DNA of 64,000 nucleotides from Castanea sativa (taxonomy: Eukaryota; Streptophyta; Magnoliopsida; Fagales; Fagaceae): NCBI RefSeq assembly GCF_040712315.1, contig NC_134022.1, positions 5,270,001 through 5,334,000 on the forward strand. The letters are read 5' to 3'. Both the position numbers and the translations under genes were made by a program. The notes under the pieces are model-generated. The model worked only from the letters and a program-made list of their open reading frames with translations, had not been told where the DNA came from and did no database searches. This document shows, one piece after another, positions 34,559 through 46,543 of the stretch. How positions within the stretch are numbered: the stretch's first letter is position 1; each line of letters starts with the position of its first letter.

Positions 34559-36478
34559 AGAGTTGGGATTTTTGGGAAATGGTAGGGGTAAAATGGGAAA
34601 TTGAATGAATTTTGAATATAATTTTGGTTTTTGCTTGGGATGGAGACAGGTGTCACATCGATGAGGTAGACAAGTGGCTTACTGGCTTGGTTGTGGGTTG
34701 TTTGACAGATCAGCCTGGCTCGGCTTTCGTTAAAGCTAAATCCAGCTAATTTTAATCTTCTTTATTTATTTATTAAGTTATTTTTTTGCTTGTCTTATTA
34801 ATAATTAATTAGTCTTATTATTTAAATTGCAACGCATGCACTATCTAACCCGACCATTCCGAAGGAGAGGAGTTACCTCATGTGCCTGGCGCATGAGATA
34901 TCTCTCTCACTGATAGATAAGCACTACAAACATGGAGCCCACCTATTAATGAGTGAGATGACTTATGCACCAGACACAAAAGATTTGTTAATACTTCATA
35001 TGCTCCTCCTCCTCCTCTCAATGAAGGAAGATGTGTGATTTTTTTAATTTTTAGCAGGGATGAAAAGGAAGATGAAAGAAAGGTAAGAATTGGGTTTGGT
35101 ATATTGGATCTATTACGAAGGTGACATGTATCAATATTTAGTTACGTGTTATTGTATCAACAAGTTTAGTATACTAAAATCGTTGAACTCAAGCTAAGTT
35201 CATGGAAGAAAATAGGATAGACGAAATTTGTTTTGGACCTATCATTTTTTTTCCAATTTAAATTGTTAGGAAAATTGAAGAAGAAATGACATTAACGCTG
35301 AATTTTTTAAAGTAAATCATTTTCAAATGTAAATATTTTACATGTAAACATTTTCAGGTGTTTTGTATAACATGTTTTCAAGCAAACCACCAAAACCATA
35401 GCTCTACCATAGGAGTCATTGGAGCCAAAGATCTAATGACCAGACTGTTAGAATGATGGCTTTGGCAACTGGACCTCTGGTGACTGGATTGCTAATATCG
35501 ATAGTTGGAACGGTAGCTCCAGCCACTAGATCGCTGGCAACTGCAGTCGAAACAATGTCTCTGGTAATAAGATCATAGGTACCAGTTGTCAAATTGGCAG
35601 CTTCAGCCATTGGATCTTCGACACCGGTGACCTAGCCACCAAATGGATGAAGTGGAAGCCATCATGTGTTTTTGTAAAAGACATTAGGAAATGCTAATGG
35701 ATGCCCTTAGAGCAACGGTTAACAGTTCATTTAAAGAAAATTTTTATGAGAAAAGAAGAAGTAGTAATTAATGTTTTGACAGTTTTTTCTATTTCCCATA
35801 AAAATAGTGTCAAAATTTTAAAAAATGAAAACATTTACCAAATATGAATTTTATATATTTTATTTGTTTTTTAAATATAAATCTCTATCCAACATTCCCT
35901 AATTTAACCATTTTCTTTATTTCTCTTTCACAAACAAATCAACAATCAACAAACTTTCACAAAATTTCAGTCCTAAGAAATCACAAAGTTCAGTTATACA
36001 ATCCCAAATTCATGCTAACATCAGATTCAAGAGCAATAATTAGTCAAAGGTGAAGAAGCAAGATCAAGAAAGAAAATGTCATTGTCTTCAAAGAAAATTA
36101 GAAGCGAGACGATAATTGTTTGTGGTCATGGTTGTGGTTTCGATTGCAGGGCTGAATGTGGTTCCTCAAAGTCAAGGACCAAATCACGAGCTCGAGATCC
36201 CTACCATGAGCAAGGAGAAACTCCATGCACGTTTTTTAGTGACAAGGGCACGTGTTTGCAAATGACTTAAAGTAGTAATGAGGTGTATTGATGATAGACA
36301 GAGATTTTTAGGTTAGGTATGCTCTTTACTCTACAGAGAGAGAGAGAGATGTTTTCATAAATATTTATGCGGTAGTGCAATTTTTACGTTCTTTGGCTTG
36401 CATGTGGGATGTTTTGGAGATGAGCTTGTTGTGGCTAATAAGAAGCACATGTTCCTAGCCTCATGCTAATACTTTTAA
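34559..36478. other. Upstream flank of the ABA receptor and featureless DNA
   Basis: The receptor's promoter presumably lies in the first kilobase. Small open frames at 35416-35610 (-) and 36076-36270 (+) have no recognised motif. A short GA repeat lies near 36335. No TE ends were resolved. Confidence 0.4.
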
Positions 36479-36925
36479 GAGCATTCACGTATAGTTTTCT
36501 CAATTTTTTTCTTTTTTTAAAAAAAAAAAAATGTTAAAACACCAAATTTTTTGTACCACATCTTGTATCTCACTTTATTTTCCATTAATTACAACTTATC
36601 ATTGTTTTTTTTTTTATTTTTAACTTTGACTATTTTATAAAGAAAGTTAAATAAATATATAACAAATTATAATTGGTGAAATATAAATTGGAATACAAAA
36701 ATGGTACTGATGATTTGTAATCTATTATCACACTCTTTATTTTGCAAAACATCATTCTAAAACATTCTAATAATTGGTTCCTCTCCTCCCAACAGCCGTG
36801 ACCTCGTCTACGATGCCAATTGGTCACTGCAGTGACCTTGAGTCCTAGCAACACCTGATGCAGGTGGCTTCCCACGACCAAAGAGAGAATTATATACGGA
36901 AAGCTAAACTCTTCAGCATTGTTGC
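36479..36925. mobile_element. Possible Harbinger-like MITE
   Basis: The left end GAGCATTCACGTATAG follows TAA (36476-36478). The right end, reverse complement GCAACAATGCTGAAGAG, is followed by TAA (36926-36928). The inverted repeats are weak, but the interior sequence type (TACCACATCTTGTATCTCAC) resembles plant MITEs. Confidence 0.4.
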
Positions 36926-37116
36926 TAAGCACGATAACTTTTTTCAAAATTTTTAACAATAATACAGAGGCTGGTATGGAGTTCGTGTGTGAGATATCTA
37001 GTTACACTACTTATCAATTTGACTAAAAAAAAATGATTTGCAGAGTTGGACGTGAGTACTCTTAATTTAACAGGGTTGAAATTACTTGAGTTTAATCTAG
37101 CTAAAAGGTTTTTAGT

Positions 37117-37695
37117 CATGGGCGGAGCTGTTATTGGACTAGGGGGGGCAATGGCCCTCCTAAATTTTTTTTAAAAAAATATTATTATATTAATAGGTAC
37201 TAATTTTAACAATTTTGTTCAATAAAATTACACTTTGCTCCCCTTAATAATGCCATCAATTCTTTTGAGAGTAATCTTATAGCCAAAAATGTTTTTACAA
37301 TGTTTATACTAACTATTGAGATAGCAAATTCTTATTAGTTTGTACACTTGCATCACTTTTTATATATCAATAACCACTCATCACATTAGCAATTTGTAAA
37401 ATTTTTATAGTTTTAGCATTTTTCACCTTTTAAAGGACATAAAAATTAATAGATTAAATTTGAAACAAAATATACAAACTCAAAAAAATTAGCTCAACAA
37501 CAAAAATTACCAATATAATAAAACTAAAAAAATTAAGTCCAATCAATATATTTTATCCAGAACAAACTACTTGGCCATTTAAAAAATTTTAAACAAAAAT
37601 CCTTAGTAGTAAAGCAATAGACTCAAGGGTCGGAGCGGTCACACACAGCTAGCAGCAAAGTTGCCCCCTAACTCTAAGTCTTGGCTCCATCCCTG
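37117..37695. mobile_element. Compact hAT-like element with perfect 8-bp target duplication
   Basis: The left end CATGGGCGGAGCTG and the reverse complement of the right end CAGGGATGGAGCCAAG are inverted repeats. TTTTTAGT flanks both sides exactly (37109-37116 and 37696-37703). The sequence aligns by eye with 1665-3239 once the nested solo LTR and MITE there are removed. At 579 bp it has no transposase. Confidence 0.85.
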
Positions 37696-37735
37696 TTTTT
37701 AGTGTTTTTAAACAAAGTTAAAAAAGTTTATCACG

Positions 37736-37785
37736 TAGTGGCGAAGCCAGATTATTTTATTGGAAGGACCAATGTGTAAAAGTTA

Positions 37786-37833
<48 letters not shown>

Positions 37834-37883
37834 TTCCATAGAAATTTCAAGGAGAGGAAGAAATTTTTGCACCCCCGCCAGTG
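37736..37883. mobile_element. Small hAT-like element
   Basis: The left end TAGTGGCGAAGCC and the reverse complement of the right end CACTGGCGGGGGTG are inverted repeats of the GTGGCGG type. The flanks resemble each other loosely (TATCACG and ATCACAT). A (TA)n tract fills 37788-37823. It lies only 40 bp from the previous hAT element. Confidence 0.45.
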
Positions 37884-39019
37884 ATCACATTTGTATACGG
37901 ACGACAGCTTAATGATCAAGTTTTAATAATGATAAAGCCTAAAGTCAAACCGAAGTGAAGACCTATATACCAACTTGCAACTTTATACCAGCTTTAGTAT
38001 GCTAGGTTTGTTTGTAGATAAGGTACATGTTGTTACTTGTTAAGTCATGGGTATAGTCATATAGACTAATGCCCACCAATTATTATCCCCCACATTCCAA
38101 CTTCACATCAATTATAGTGTGTTCCTATATAAATAATTCTAGCAAAGAAATTTATAGCGCGAGCATGCCAGATTGAACTCAACAAAATTTCAGTGACTTT
38201 GGTCGGAAAAAAAACTAATTAAATAAGTTGTGAGAATAAGGGCTAAAACCCCTTTAACGTGGTTGGTATCTATTACCTTGAAAATTCGTTTCTTTTTCCC
38301 TTTGAATAGACTGCCTTGAAAATTCCATAATTACCTTGAAAAAAGAAATCTAGGTAGCTAATGAGTGAACATGCGCTTGTATCAACTTATATGACCACTT
38401 GATATATAGTTGTCTGAGAGGTCATTTAGTCACGCGTGCATCGCATATACCCTTTTGTTTTTATCGATCCAATTATATACAACGTTCACTCTTTATTGTT
38501 CACCCGAAGAATATACGAGAGTTGGTCTAGCTTTTTTTACTCCAATTATTGGGACTTGAGATGAGAGGGTGGTCATCAATTTGACCTAATCTAGTATCAG
38601 TTGCGTGTTGCGACATGTCTAGAATATACCTAGAACTATAATACCAACATGGAAAGGCATTGGAGCGTGTAGTTATGACAAAAGCAAGCTGAAATAATGT
38701 AAGGGAAAAAAAAATAGGACAAGAAAGGGACTTTGTAAGTGACCTTTGGTTATGAGCTGAATAGCTAAAAGACGGCTTAATTAAGCTGTTCTTAAGCTGA
38801 GTTTTGTAGATGGTTTATTTTGCTTTCTACAGTTTTGTAGATGGTGAACATGAACGAAGTGATGGTGCTTCTACAGTTTTTTTTCCCTAACCGATTCTTT
38901 GCTTTCTTTGAGTACTCCTTGGAATTCAGAAATGCATAAGCCAATTTTTCTTTTTCCAAACTATGATCAGAAATTGATATACGAAAATCTTACAGCTGCG
39001 TTATCTTATTTTTTTGTCC

Positions 39020-39087
<68 letters not shown>

Positions 39088-42000
39088 AGAAATAAACACA
39101 CATAAGGAAGAGACAGTAGATGAGATTATAATATATAAAGGTACCTTAAATTTTGTCAAAAAAAAACAAAAGTTAGGTGGGAAATTTTATAGACATGACA
39201 AATTTTATTTTTAACTAATTTTAATGGAATTCGGATGTGATAGCTATCAAATTTTATGATCGAGGTTTTATATATGGATGCGAAACAAGGATACATCACC
39301 ATTCACTCGGTGGTTGATTGTTTGAAAAAATTGTACCAGATAACCAAACTATTCATTGTATAAAACTAAAATTATGCAGATTGATTTTTTGGGGTATTTG
39401 AACAATGTTAATCATGGTGTTGAAAGTGACTACAATCTAATTCCAGGAATCATTGAGTGATATTCATTGGTTGAAACTTGAAACTATTAATTAAAGTAAT
39501 TATTACAAGTTTCGAACGAGATTGACCGATCCATGATATTGACCATATATGATTTTGTTTTTTGAGTTTCCGCCACTCGTATTGTGTATTGTGTAAGATA
39601 GCAAGCGAGATCCGGGAAAAATAAAAGTCTAAACTCCTAGGTGGAATTTAAGCATTGGTAAATAGGGCTGCCGTCAGTACGTACCCAACGGCCACTATAA
39701 TGATGATTATTCAGTTTCCAACCTACGGCGTAATTACTTACGTACGTTTTCTTTTTAATTGTTTTGATAATTAGGAAGTTTGATGTTGTTGCTAGAACTT
39801 GTCTTATGTGGTTTTTCTTTTCTTTTTAATTTTTTTTGGGGTTGAAAATTGATGAGATAACAACCACTATAGGGAAAGTCAGCACGTAATGCATCCAACA
39901 ATAATATATATACATACACATTCATGACTAATAAAATTATTTTACTATGATATAATCAAAGATAGGTTTTTTATTATTATTATTTTTATATAAGATTAGA
40001 AGAGATATTGTTTGGTAAAGAAGGTAGAAAAATATGAAGAATAGAAAATGTAATAATTAAGAATGAAATACCTTTAAATGCATATTTTGGTTTCATGCGA
40101 TTTTTCATGACACAACCCTCTCTCTCTCTCTCAACACAATAACATCAGCAAATGAGAGCATTAAGGATGTTTCCCTTATGTGATCCCCATCTAGTCCAAA
40201 TCCTCATCAACTGACGGACTACATCATTTACAATAAACTAATGTGATCCTAATAATAGCTAGGATCAACCCCAGAAAACGTGGCTGCACAGGCAATCTTG
40301 AGATTTCAAGTGTATCTTGCTACCGACACTTTGTCAATCCACAAATTGTTCAAAATCATTTTTAAGCTAATTTTGTTTTGTTTTTCCTTAGAAATTAAAA
40401 CCCTTGATATCATACCTCATATATCAATCCAGATGCATTTCTCATATCAAGGGGCATACCTCCAAAACTAGGCAAGTATTTCATTTATATTGCACTGCAC
40501 AACTTTACCAAGGGATATTCAAGAAAAGAAATCGACTACAATCAAGCATCATGGGATGCATAAGACTTTCTCCATGTGTAATCGAACCCCTGATTCTGAG
40601 TTCCTGGTTTGAGATACAATTTGGCATACTAAAGATAGAGTAACTAAACTTCAGAAATATCGAATTTAAATTCAAGGTATCAATCACACCTTAAAGAAAT
40701 TCTGATAATTGGTGATGACTTCATACACTCTACACATAGACAAACAATTAAAGCACGAGTAGTGCAAGCAATACAATTTCAAACACTAAGAGAGACCACC
40801 AGCTCATTCCACGCTCGTCACCATTCCCCAAGAGTAGGTTGGGATGGGCCGGATTCGATGATCGACAAAGATTATAGCAGGGAGAGAGTTCAATTACAAT
40901 TAGAATAAATCGAATTAGGAACATCATATGGTTGGTGATTTGGATAAGGGATACTCCACCTTTTATCGCCCAGTCTATTCTCATTAATGTAAATTCTTCT
41001 CTTTTTAATTTTTTTTAATTTCTTTTTTTTACAGCAATAAAAAAATTTAGTTTTTCCTCAATTAAAAAAAAAAACTTACTACAAGTATATTTTTGTCATG
41101 GCATAAATACAAATTTGTAGATCACATGCTCTCATGCCGTATGTGATCACTTTAATGCATTGTCATCATGCATTTCAAATATCTCAAATATGTCACTTGT
41201 CACATTGTCGTGTCATGTCATATCAGCATTTATGATATATGTATATATATATATATATATGTAGATATATCTAAATCGTAAAAAAAATATGAATCATCCA
41301 ATGTATCATAAGGTAAAAGACGAGAAATTCAACAAAGAGGAAATTGGATGGATATTTGGTAATGTGCACTGAATATTCTCCACATAAAACAATTTTCTTT
41401 GAGAGAGCTGGAGCTTGCGTGGTTCACTTTTCTAAAAGGTAGGCGTCCACATCACTCCACGACTAATCCAGCTATACAAACCATTCAGTTTCTGTATTTA
41501 TCCATAGCTTACATGTTAATCTTCTCTAATCTTCCCCTAATTTAAATTCCATAGTTGAAATGGTCAAGTAATTCACATAAAAACAAAGGAATATTACACT
41601 TTTTCCATGGACGTGAAGCATCCAACAGGCCCTGTTAGCCACCATACCCATAACATCTTGTTCCCTCTTATTATTTTAATACATGCCTTTTGGTATTTGT
41701 GGCTCATGTCCACACCTTTTCCTTGACTCCGTAATTTTTTTTAATAAAAAAAAGTAGCAAACAACATATTGTATTGGTGCAACCATTTTTATGTCCCATT
41801 ATGATGCTGAAGTGTTCTTTGTCCTCAATTTGTGGGTTTGATGATTCCCACCAATATTTTTAAAATTATTCCATTGCAAGTCGTCATTATACTTTATAAT
41901 TGTTTTATAGGTAGCTTGAGTCGTATGAGAGGCTCCACCATTTTTTTTTTAAAAAATTCATTAGTTGGTAAATAGATATAATTTTAACAAACGCGCGCCC

Positions 42001-43450
42001 GCGCGCGCACACACACACATATATATAATCACATCAAAATACCAAATAGTTTTTAATGTAGGTAGGATTCCAATTCTAGATCTCTTATTTATTGATAAGA
42101 AAGTTTATCAAATGGACTAACTGAAATCAATAATTAGTAAGGAGGAATTTGAATCTTATACGTTTTCATTAAAAATATCACAAAAGATCAAATAGGATAT
42201 CGTTTCACTCCTTTATTATTATATAGAAGCGCTTACAATGCATAAGGTTTCTAAAAAAAAAAAGAAAAAAAGTACAGATTTGGCATGCATCGGCCATGGA
42301 AGCAGTTTATAGAGTAGCATAGAAAGCTAAGAAAGTACCTCATGAGGGGCTGATAAGAGAGGGGGGTTCCAAAAAAAAAAAACAGCCTCCTTATTTATTA
42401 CTATTATTTTTTGTTCTGTTTTGAGAAACAACCAAAACCTTTGATAATTAATAATTTAATATGAATACCATTTGTCCCTTATACCAAATTAGTATTGGGC
42501 CCTTTAGGTAGTTTGTTTTTATCCCAATATTGACGGTCTCTATGATTGCAATTATTAAAGAGAAACTCGATTAATAATCTTAATGTTTTGCAAATGATTA
42601 ACATCTGCTCTTACTTTTCTTCTTTAGTCAAAACGTTGAGGATAGCTTTATTAATTTCAAAAAAAAAATTGTTATCAAACACGTAATAATCTAATAGCAT
42701 TTTTCTTACAAAGTTATATAATTTTGTTAATTGGGAAAAAAACTTATGCCAAAGTTTTACTGAGACGCAATGCTAAATGTTTTTTTTTTCTTTCAAAAAT
42801 TAATAGTAAAGTTTAAGAAAAAACATTTTTTTAAAATTAAATAATACATATATATATATATCTATATTTTTTAATTTAAAATTTCCCTTTTTGTAGCATG
42901 TTATCTTATTGTAGATACTTCATTTTACCACCTACATTTAACCTTACACGAAGGGCAAAATGATGATTTCACATCCCATTCATAAGACTACAATTTTGGC
43001 CGATTGATTACCAAATACTTCATTTAAAATAAATTTGAAATAATAATGACCAAAATGATAGATCATAGGCCTTAATTGGGCCATTAAATGAAAAGATATC
43101 ACGAATTTAAGTTTTAATGGTTAAGATGTATGTACATAATTCAGGATTGACCACATATAATGAATAATCAATTTTGATGGGTCCAATTTGTGTGTGTGTG
43201 TGTGTTTCTCAAAAAAAAAAAAAATTGATGTGTCCAATTTGGGCTCAATTTAAATTCAATTACGTCTCATTATCCTACTAGTCAAGTTCATAAATCAATG
43301 TAGAGTTGTATGTATATAAATTAATATGTTCAGTAATCAATTAATAATTTCTTATATAATAGTAATAATTAGCCATTTATTGGACCAAATTAATGATAAT
43401 TGGCTGATCTTGAGTACTTGGATCCTTGCTCCATCTGCCATTGGGCAATA
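37884..43450. other. Gene-empty AT-rich DNA
   Basis: No gene is supported. Simple repeats include a long (TA)n tract at about 39022-39083, a short CT run near 40115 and a GC/AC/AT dinucleotide block at 41994-42024. The minus strand at about 42040-42135 carries a SINE-like head (TTAGTCCATTTGATAAACTT). Open frames at 40280-40984 have no recognised family. Confidence 0.4.
39022..39083. repeat. (TA)n microsatellite
   Basis: About 62 bp of uninterrupted TA. The open frame that spans it (a Tyr-Ile repeat) is an artefact of the repeat. Confidence 0.97.
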
Positions 43451-43940
43451 GGGGCCGTTTGGATTTTTTTTTTTTCATCGCTCATCACTCCTCACTCAAT
43501 TTTCGTCACTCATCACTTAAAATACCCCAATTTTCCAAATTCCACCTATTTGGCACTCATCACTCAGTTCTGCCATTACTTTGTTTTTTTTAATAAAAAA
43601 AAAAGTCAAGATATGTGGTTGGGCTTTGTTTCAAAAAAAAAAAAAAAACCCTTAAAAGTCAAATATTGCGGCTGAAATTTCAAAATTTATGGGTTTAATT
43701 ATCAAAATGTCATTGGAAACTGAGTTTCGAAAACTGAAAAGAAACTAAAAACATCTCAAATATGTTTTCAGTTTCCAAAACTCATCACTCAAAAATCAAA
43801 TAATTGAGTGATGTAAACAAAAATTGGAAACAAATCCAAACAAAGTTTTTTTTCGTGGGACCCACATATTTTGAGTTATGAGTGATGAAAATAGAGTTAT
43901 GAGTTGTGAGTTATGGAAACAACAAATCCAAACAGCCCTT
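43451..43940. mobile_element. MITE-like element with GGGCCGTTTGGATTT termini
   Basis: The left end GGGGCCGTTTGGATTT and the reverse complement of the right end AAGGGCTGTTTGGATTT are inverted repeats of about 16 bp. The interior repeats TCATCACTCA-type motifs on the left and their complements on the right (GAGTTATGAGTGATG). It is non-coding, and the target duplication is unclear. Confidence 0.65.
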
Positions 43941-46033
43941 AGGCCTTTCAAAATTTCAAATCTCTCTCTCTCCCTCTCCTTCCACTCTTACTGATCCCAA
44001 CTTTAATGCATTCCCCCCTTTTAGAATCTTCCCCCTCCGCTATGAAAAGGCTAGCCAAAACCATTCCAAAGCACTCTCCTCTTTCTAAAATTTTAAGGGA
44101 AGTGGAAAAAGTTTGTCATGCCTTGATCTTCTTAGGTATTGAGTGAGTTCTTTTCTCCCCTCTCTTAGAATTCTCTCTCTTTTTTATTTTTATTTTTTAC
44201 AGTTAGATTGATATGTTGGCTAGTCTTCTTTAAAGAATATGTTTGTTTGTGTGATTGTGATAAAAATTAGGATCAAAGTATGCTACGTCATTAATTTATT
44301 CTTAGTTGTTCTTCGAAAGTTTTTAGTCGTTTTTCACATATTCACGCATAAACTAAGTCATGATCTTAAGTTTATGTTAACCTATGAAATAACATGTTAA
44401 TTTCTAATTTCCCTTAACATGTTGGATCTAGGGTAACACAAATCACATACAATCACCATGTTATTTGTTCAAGTTCAATGATATGCTTAAATCTAGGAAT
44501 GACACTTATCATAATCACACACATTTAATTTAAAACAAGATAACACGGCGTGTTTACTTTCAAGCAATAACATGCAATTGGTTGATGACATGTTTGGTCT
44601 TATGGCTGGTGTGACATGACCTTTGGCTAGCATAACCTATAAGACAAGTTTCACTGTGCAAGGCGGACACCTAACCCCTTTCGACCTTGTAATTTATCTT
44701 TTGAACTAAAATTAAAGGTTCTAGATTAGTTCTTTTCAATTTAGTTTTATCTTTGTAGAATGTAACTAAGACACAAAGTAATGACTTTTTATTTTATAGA
44801 TTGTATTTAAGACCAAATCCATGTATATTTTTTATTTACTTTAATAAGGATTATTAGATTCTAAAGATTTAGATTTAAAGATTTAGAATTATGTTTGTAT
44901 TGTGTTGGTAAACTGAGAACAAAACATGTCTAGTCTAGGTTTTTAGGCAATGCTTAAAAGTGGTTGTTTCAAGGTTTAAGTCTAGTTGATTGCTGAAAAA
45001 AAGAGTGTGGTTTTGCTTTGCTCGACTGATCAAAAATCACAGGTTCGGGTTTTTTTTGTAGAATTTTAAATAGGCCCAAGCTTGCGAAAACGTCTAGAGT
45101 TTCATCTAAACTTCTCCACTTATAAAAGGGAAACCCTAGCCACATTTTAAGGACTTTTGGGAAGACTTGTGTGTTACTCTTTGTAAGATCTGAAAGGTTT
45201 TGTACCTTCTAATTAAACAAGAATCTACAGGAGCTAAAACTATAATCAAGTATTGGTAGAATATAGTTGCTACATCAAGATCATTATTGAAGGTGATCTA
45301 AAAACTTTGAGTGAGATCTCAAAGTCACAAGCAAGACGGTTTTTGTTGGTGCAAATTCAAGAAGAGAAGGAGCCCGTGGATTCAGAGCTTATACGTGGTC
45401 GTATCAGTAAGTTACTATTGGAGGTAGCAATAGATTTAGGGTTAAATCTGATTGTAAAAATTTCAATTCTCTTATAGTGGATTTACTTTACTTTGAGGAT
45501 AGATAGGTCAAATCCTCCCAGATTTTTACCTTAAAATGCTTAATTTCATTGGTTTTCCTGAGTCATCATATCATGGTGTTATTTACTTTTCGCTGCTTTG
45601 CATGATATGATTTATTGTTGTTTAACCTAGATTTGAATAATAAACCTAATAATCAACTTGGTTAATTAATTATGTTAAACAATCTGGTTTAAGGGGTCTA
45701 AACGAACAAACAATGATGTATTTTTTAATTATTCAATATGTATATTTCAATTATAGTTTTCTTATTTTTCATAGTTAATCAAATAAGTGGTGACTCTATT
45801 ATAAAACTCTCAATCTATGGGAAAAATATAAAAAGTCGAACCGCCATTTTGAGGAGCACAAATGTTAATCCTCTTGTTCATGCGGGTTTGACCCACCTAG
45901 AATAAGTGAGTTGGGGCACGGTCTCTTCAATTGTCAAGTAATGAGTTGAAAAAAGATAACTTCAAATTGGTTTGAAGCCAAAATTTTTCTTATAGAATAC
46001 TATCCTCCCCCCTCTCACACTATATAATAGATC
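43941..46033. other. Probable decayed LTR-retrotransposon 5' region
   Basis: No gene is supported. A TATAAAAGGG box near 45122 is followed by a transcript-like leader. Near 45788 is GGTGACTCTATTAT and then GTCGAACCGCCATTTTGAGG with CGGGTTTGACCCACCTAG. This resembles the primer-binding-site and leader region of plant gypsy elements. The LTR ends and coding region were not found, so the call is weak. Confidence 0.3.
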
Positions 46034-46269
46034 ATACTAATTAAATTCATAATATTACTCATTATTCATGTGAAATGAAGGAGAATTCATTTATGGTGCT
46101 CTTGAAATATTTTATAATTCCCCTACCCTAATAATAAAAACTAAAAAGACAATACTAATTAAATTCATAATATTACTCATTATTCATGTGAAATGAAGGA
46201 GAATTCATTTATGGTGCTCTTGAAATATTTTATAATTCCCCTACCCTAAAAATAAAAACGAAAAAGACA
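46034..46269. repeat. Near-identical tandem duplication, 2 x 118 bp
   Basis: ATACTAATTAAATTCATAAT starts both units (46034 and 46152). Only a couple of differences are seen (AATAATAAAAACTA versus AAAATAAAAACGA), so the duplication looks recent or conserved by slippage. Confidence 0.95.
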
Positions 46270-46543
46270 GTTTATTTATTTTGGAAAGGGACTAAATAGA
46301 CAATTCTGGCTTCTGGGTTTTGACCCCTGCTACGCATGACAATGGCTAACTATGAATTTGCATTTTTATTTGTTTGCTAACTGCTGTAAACAGTGGATGT
46401 TTAAAATAAGAGTTTTACAATAACTCATTCCAGCCAGCCATAAGGCGGAAAAAAAAAAAAACAGGGACGATTATTGAGGTTTCAGTCACCAAATGTTTCA
46501 TTAGATAAACATAGATAATTAAAAGAAATAGATACTCCTAGAA

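Noticed and set aside
38899..39105. 68-codon plus-strand open frame
   Set aside because: Half of it is a Tyr-Ile run translated from the (TA)n microsatellite; it has no family motif.
40748..40984. 78-codon minus-strand frame with a hydrophobic C-terminus
   Set aside because: It has no recognised family, no partner exons with splice sites, and AT-rich codon use typical of chance frames.
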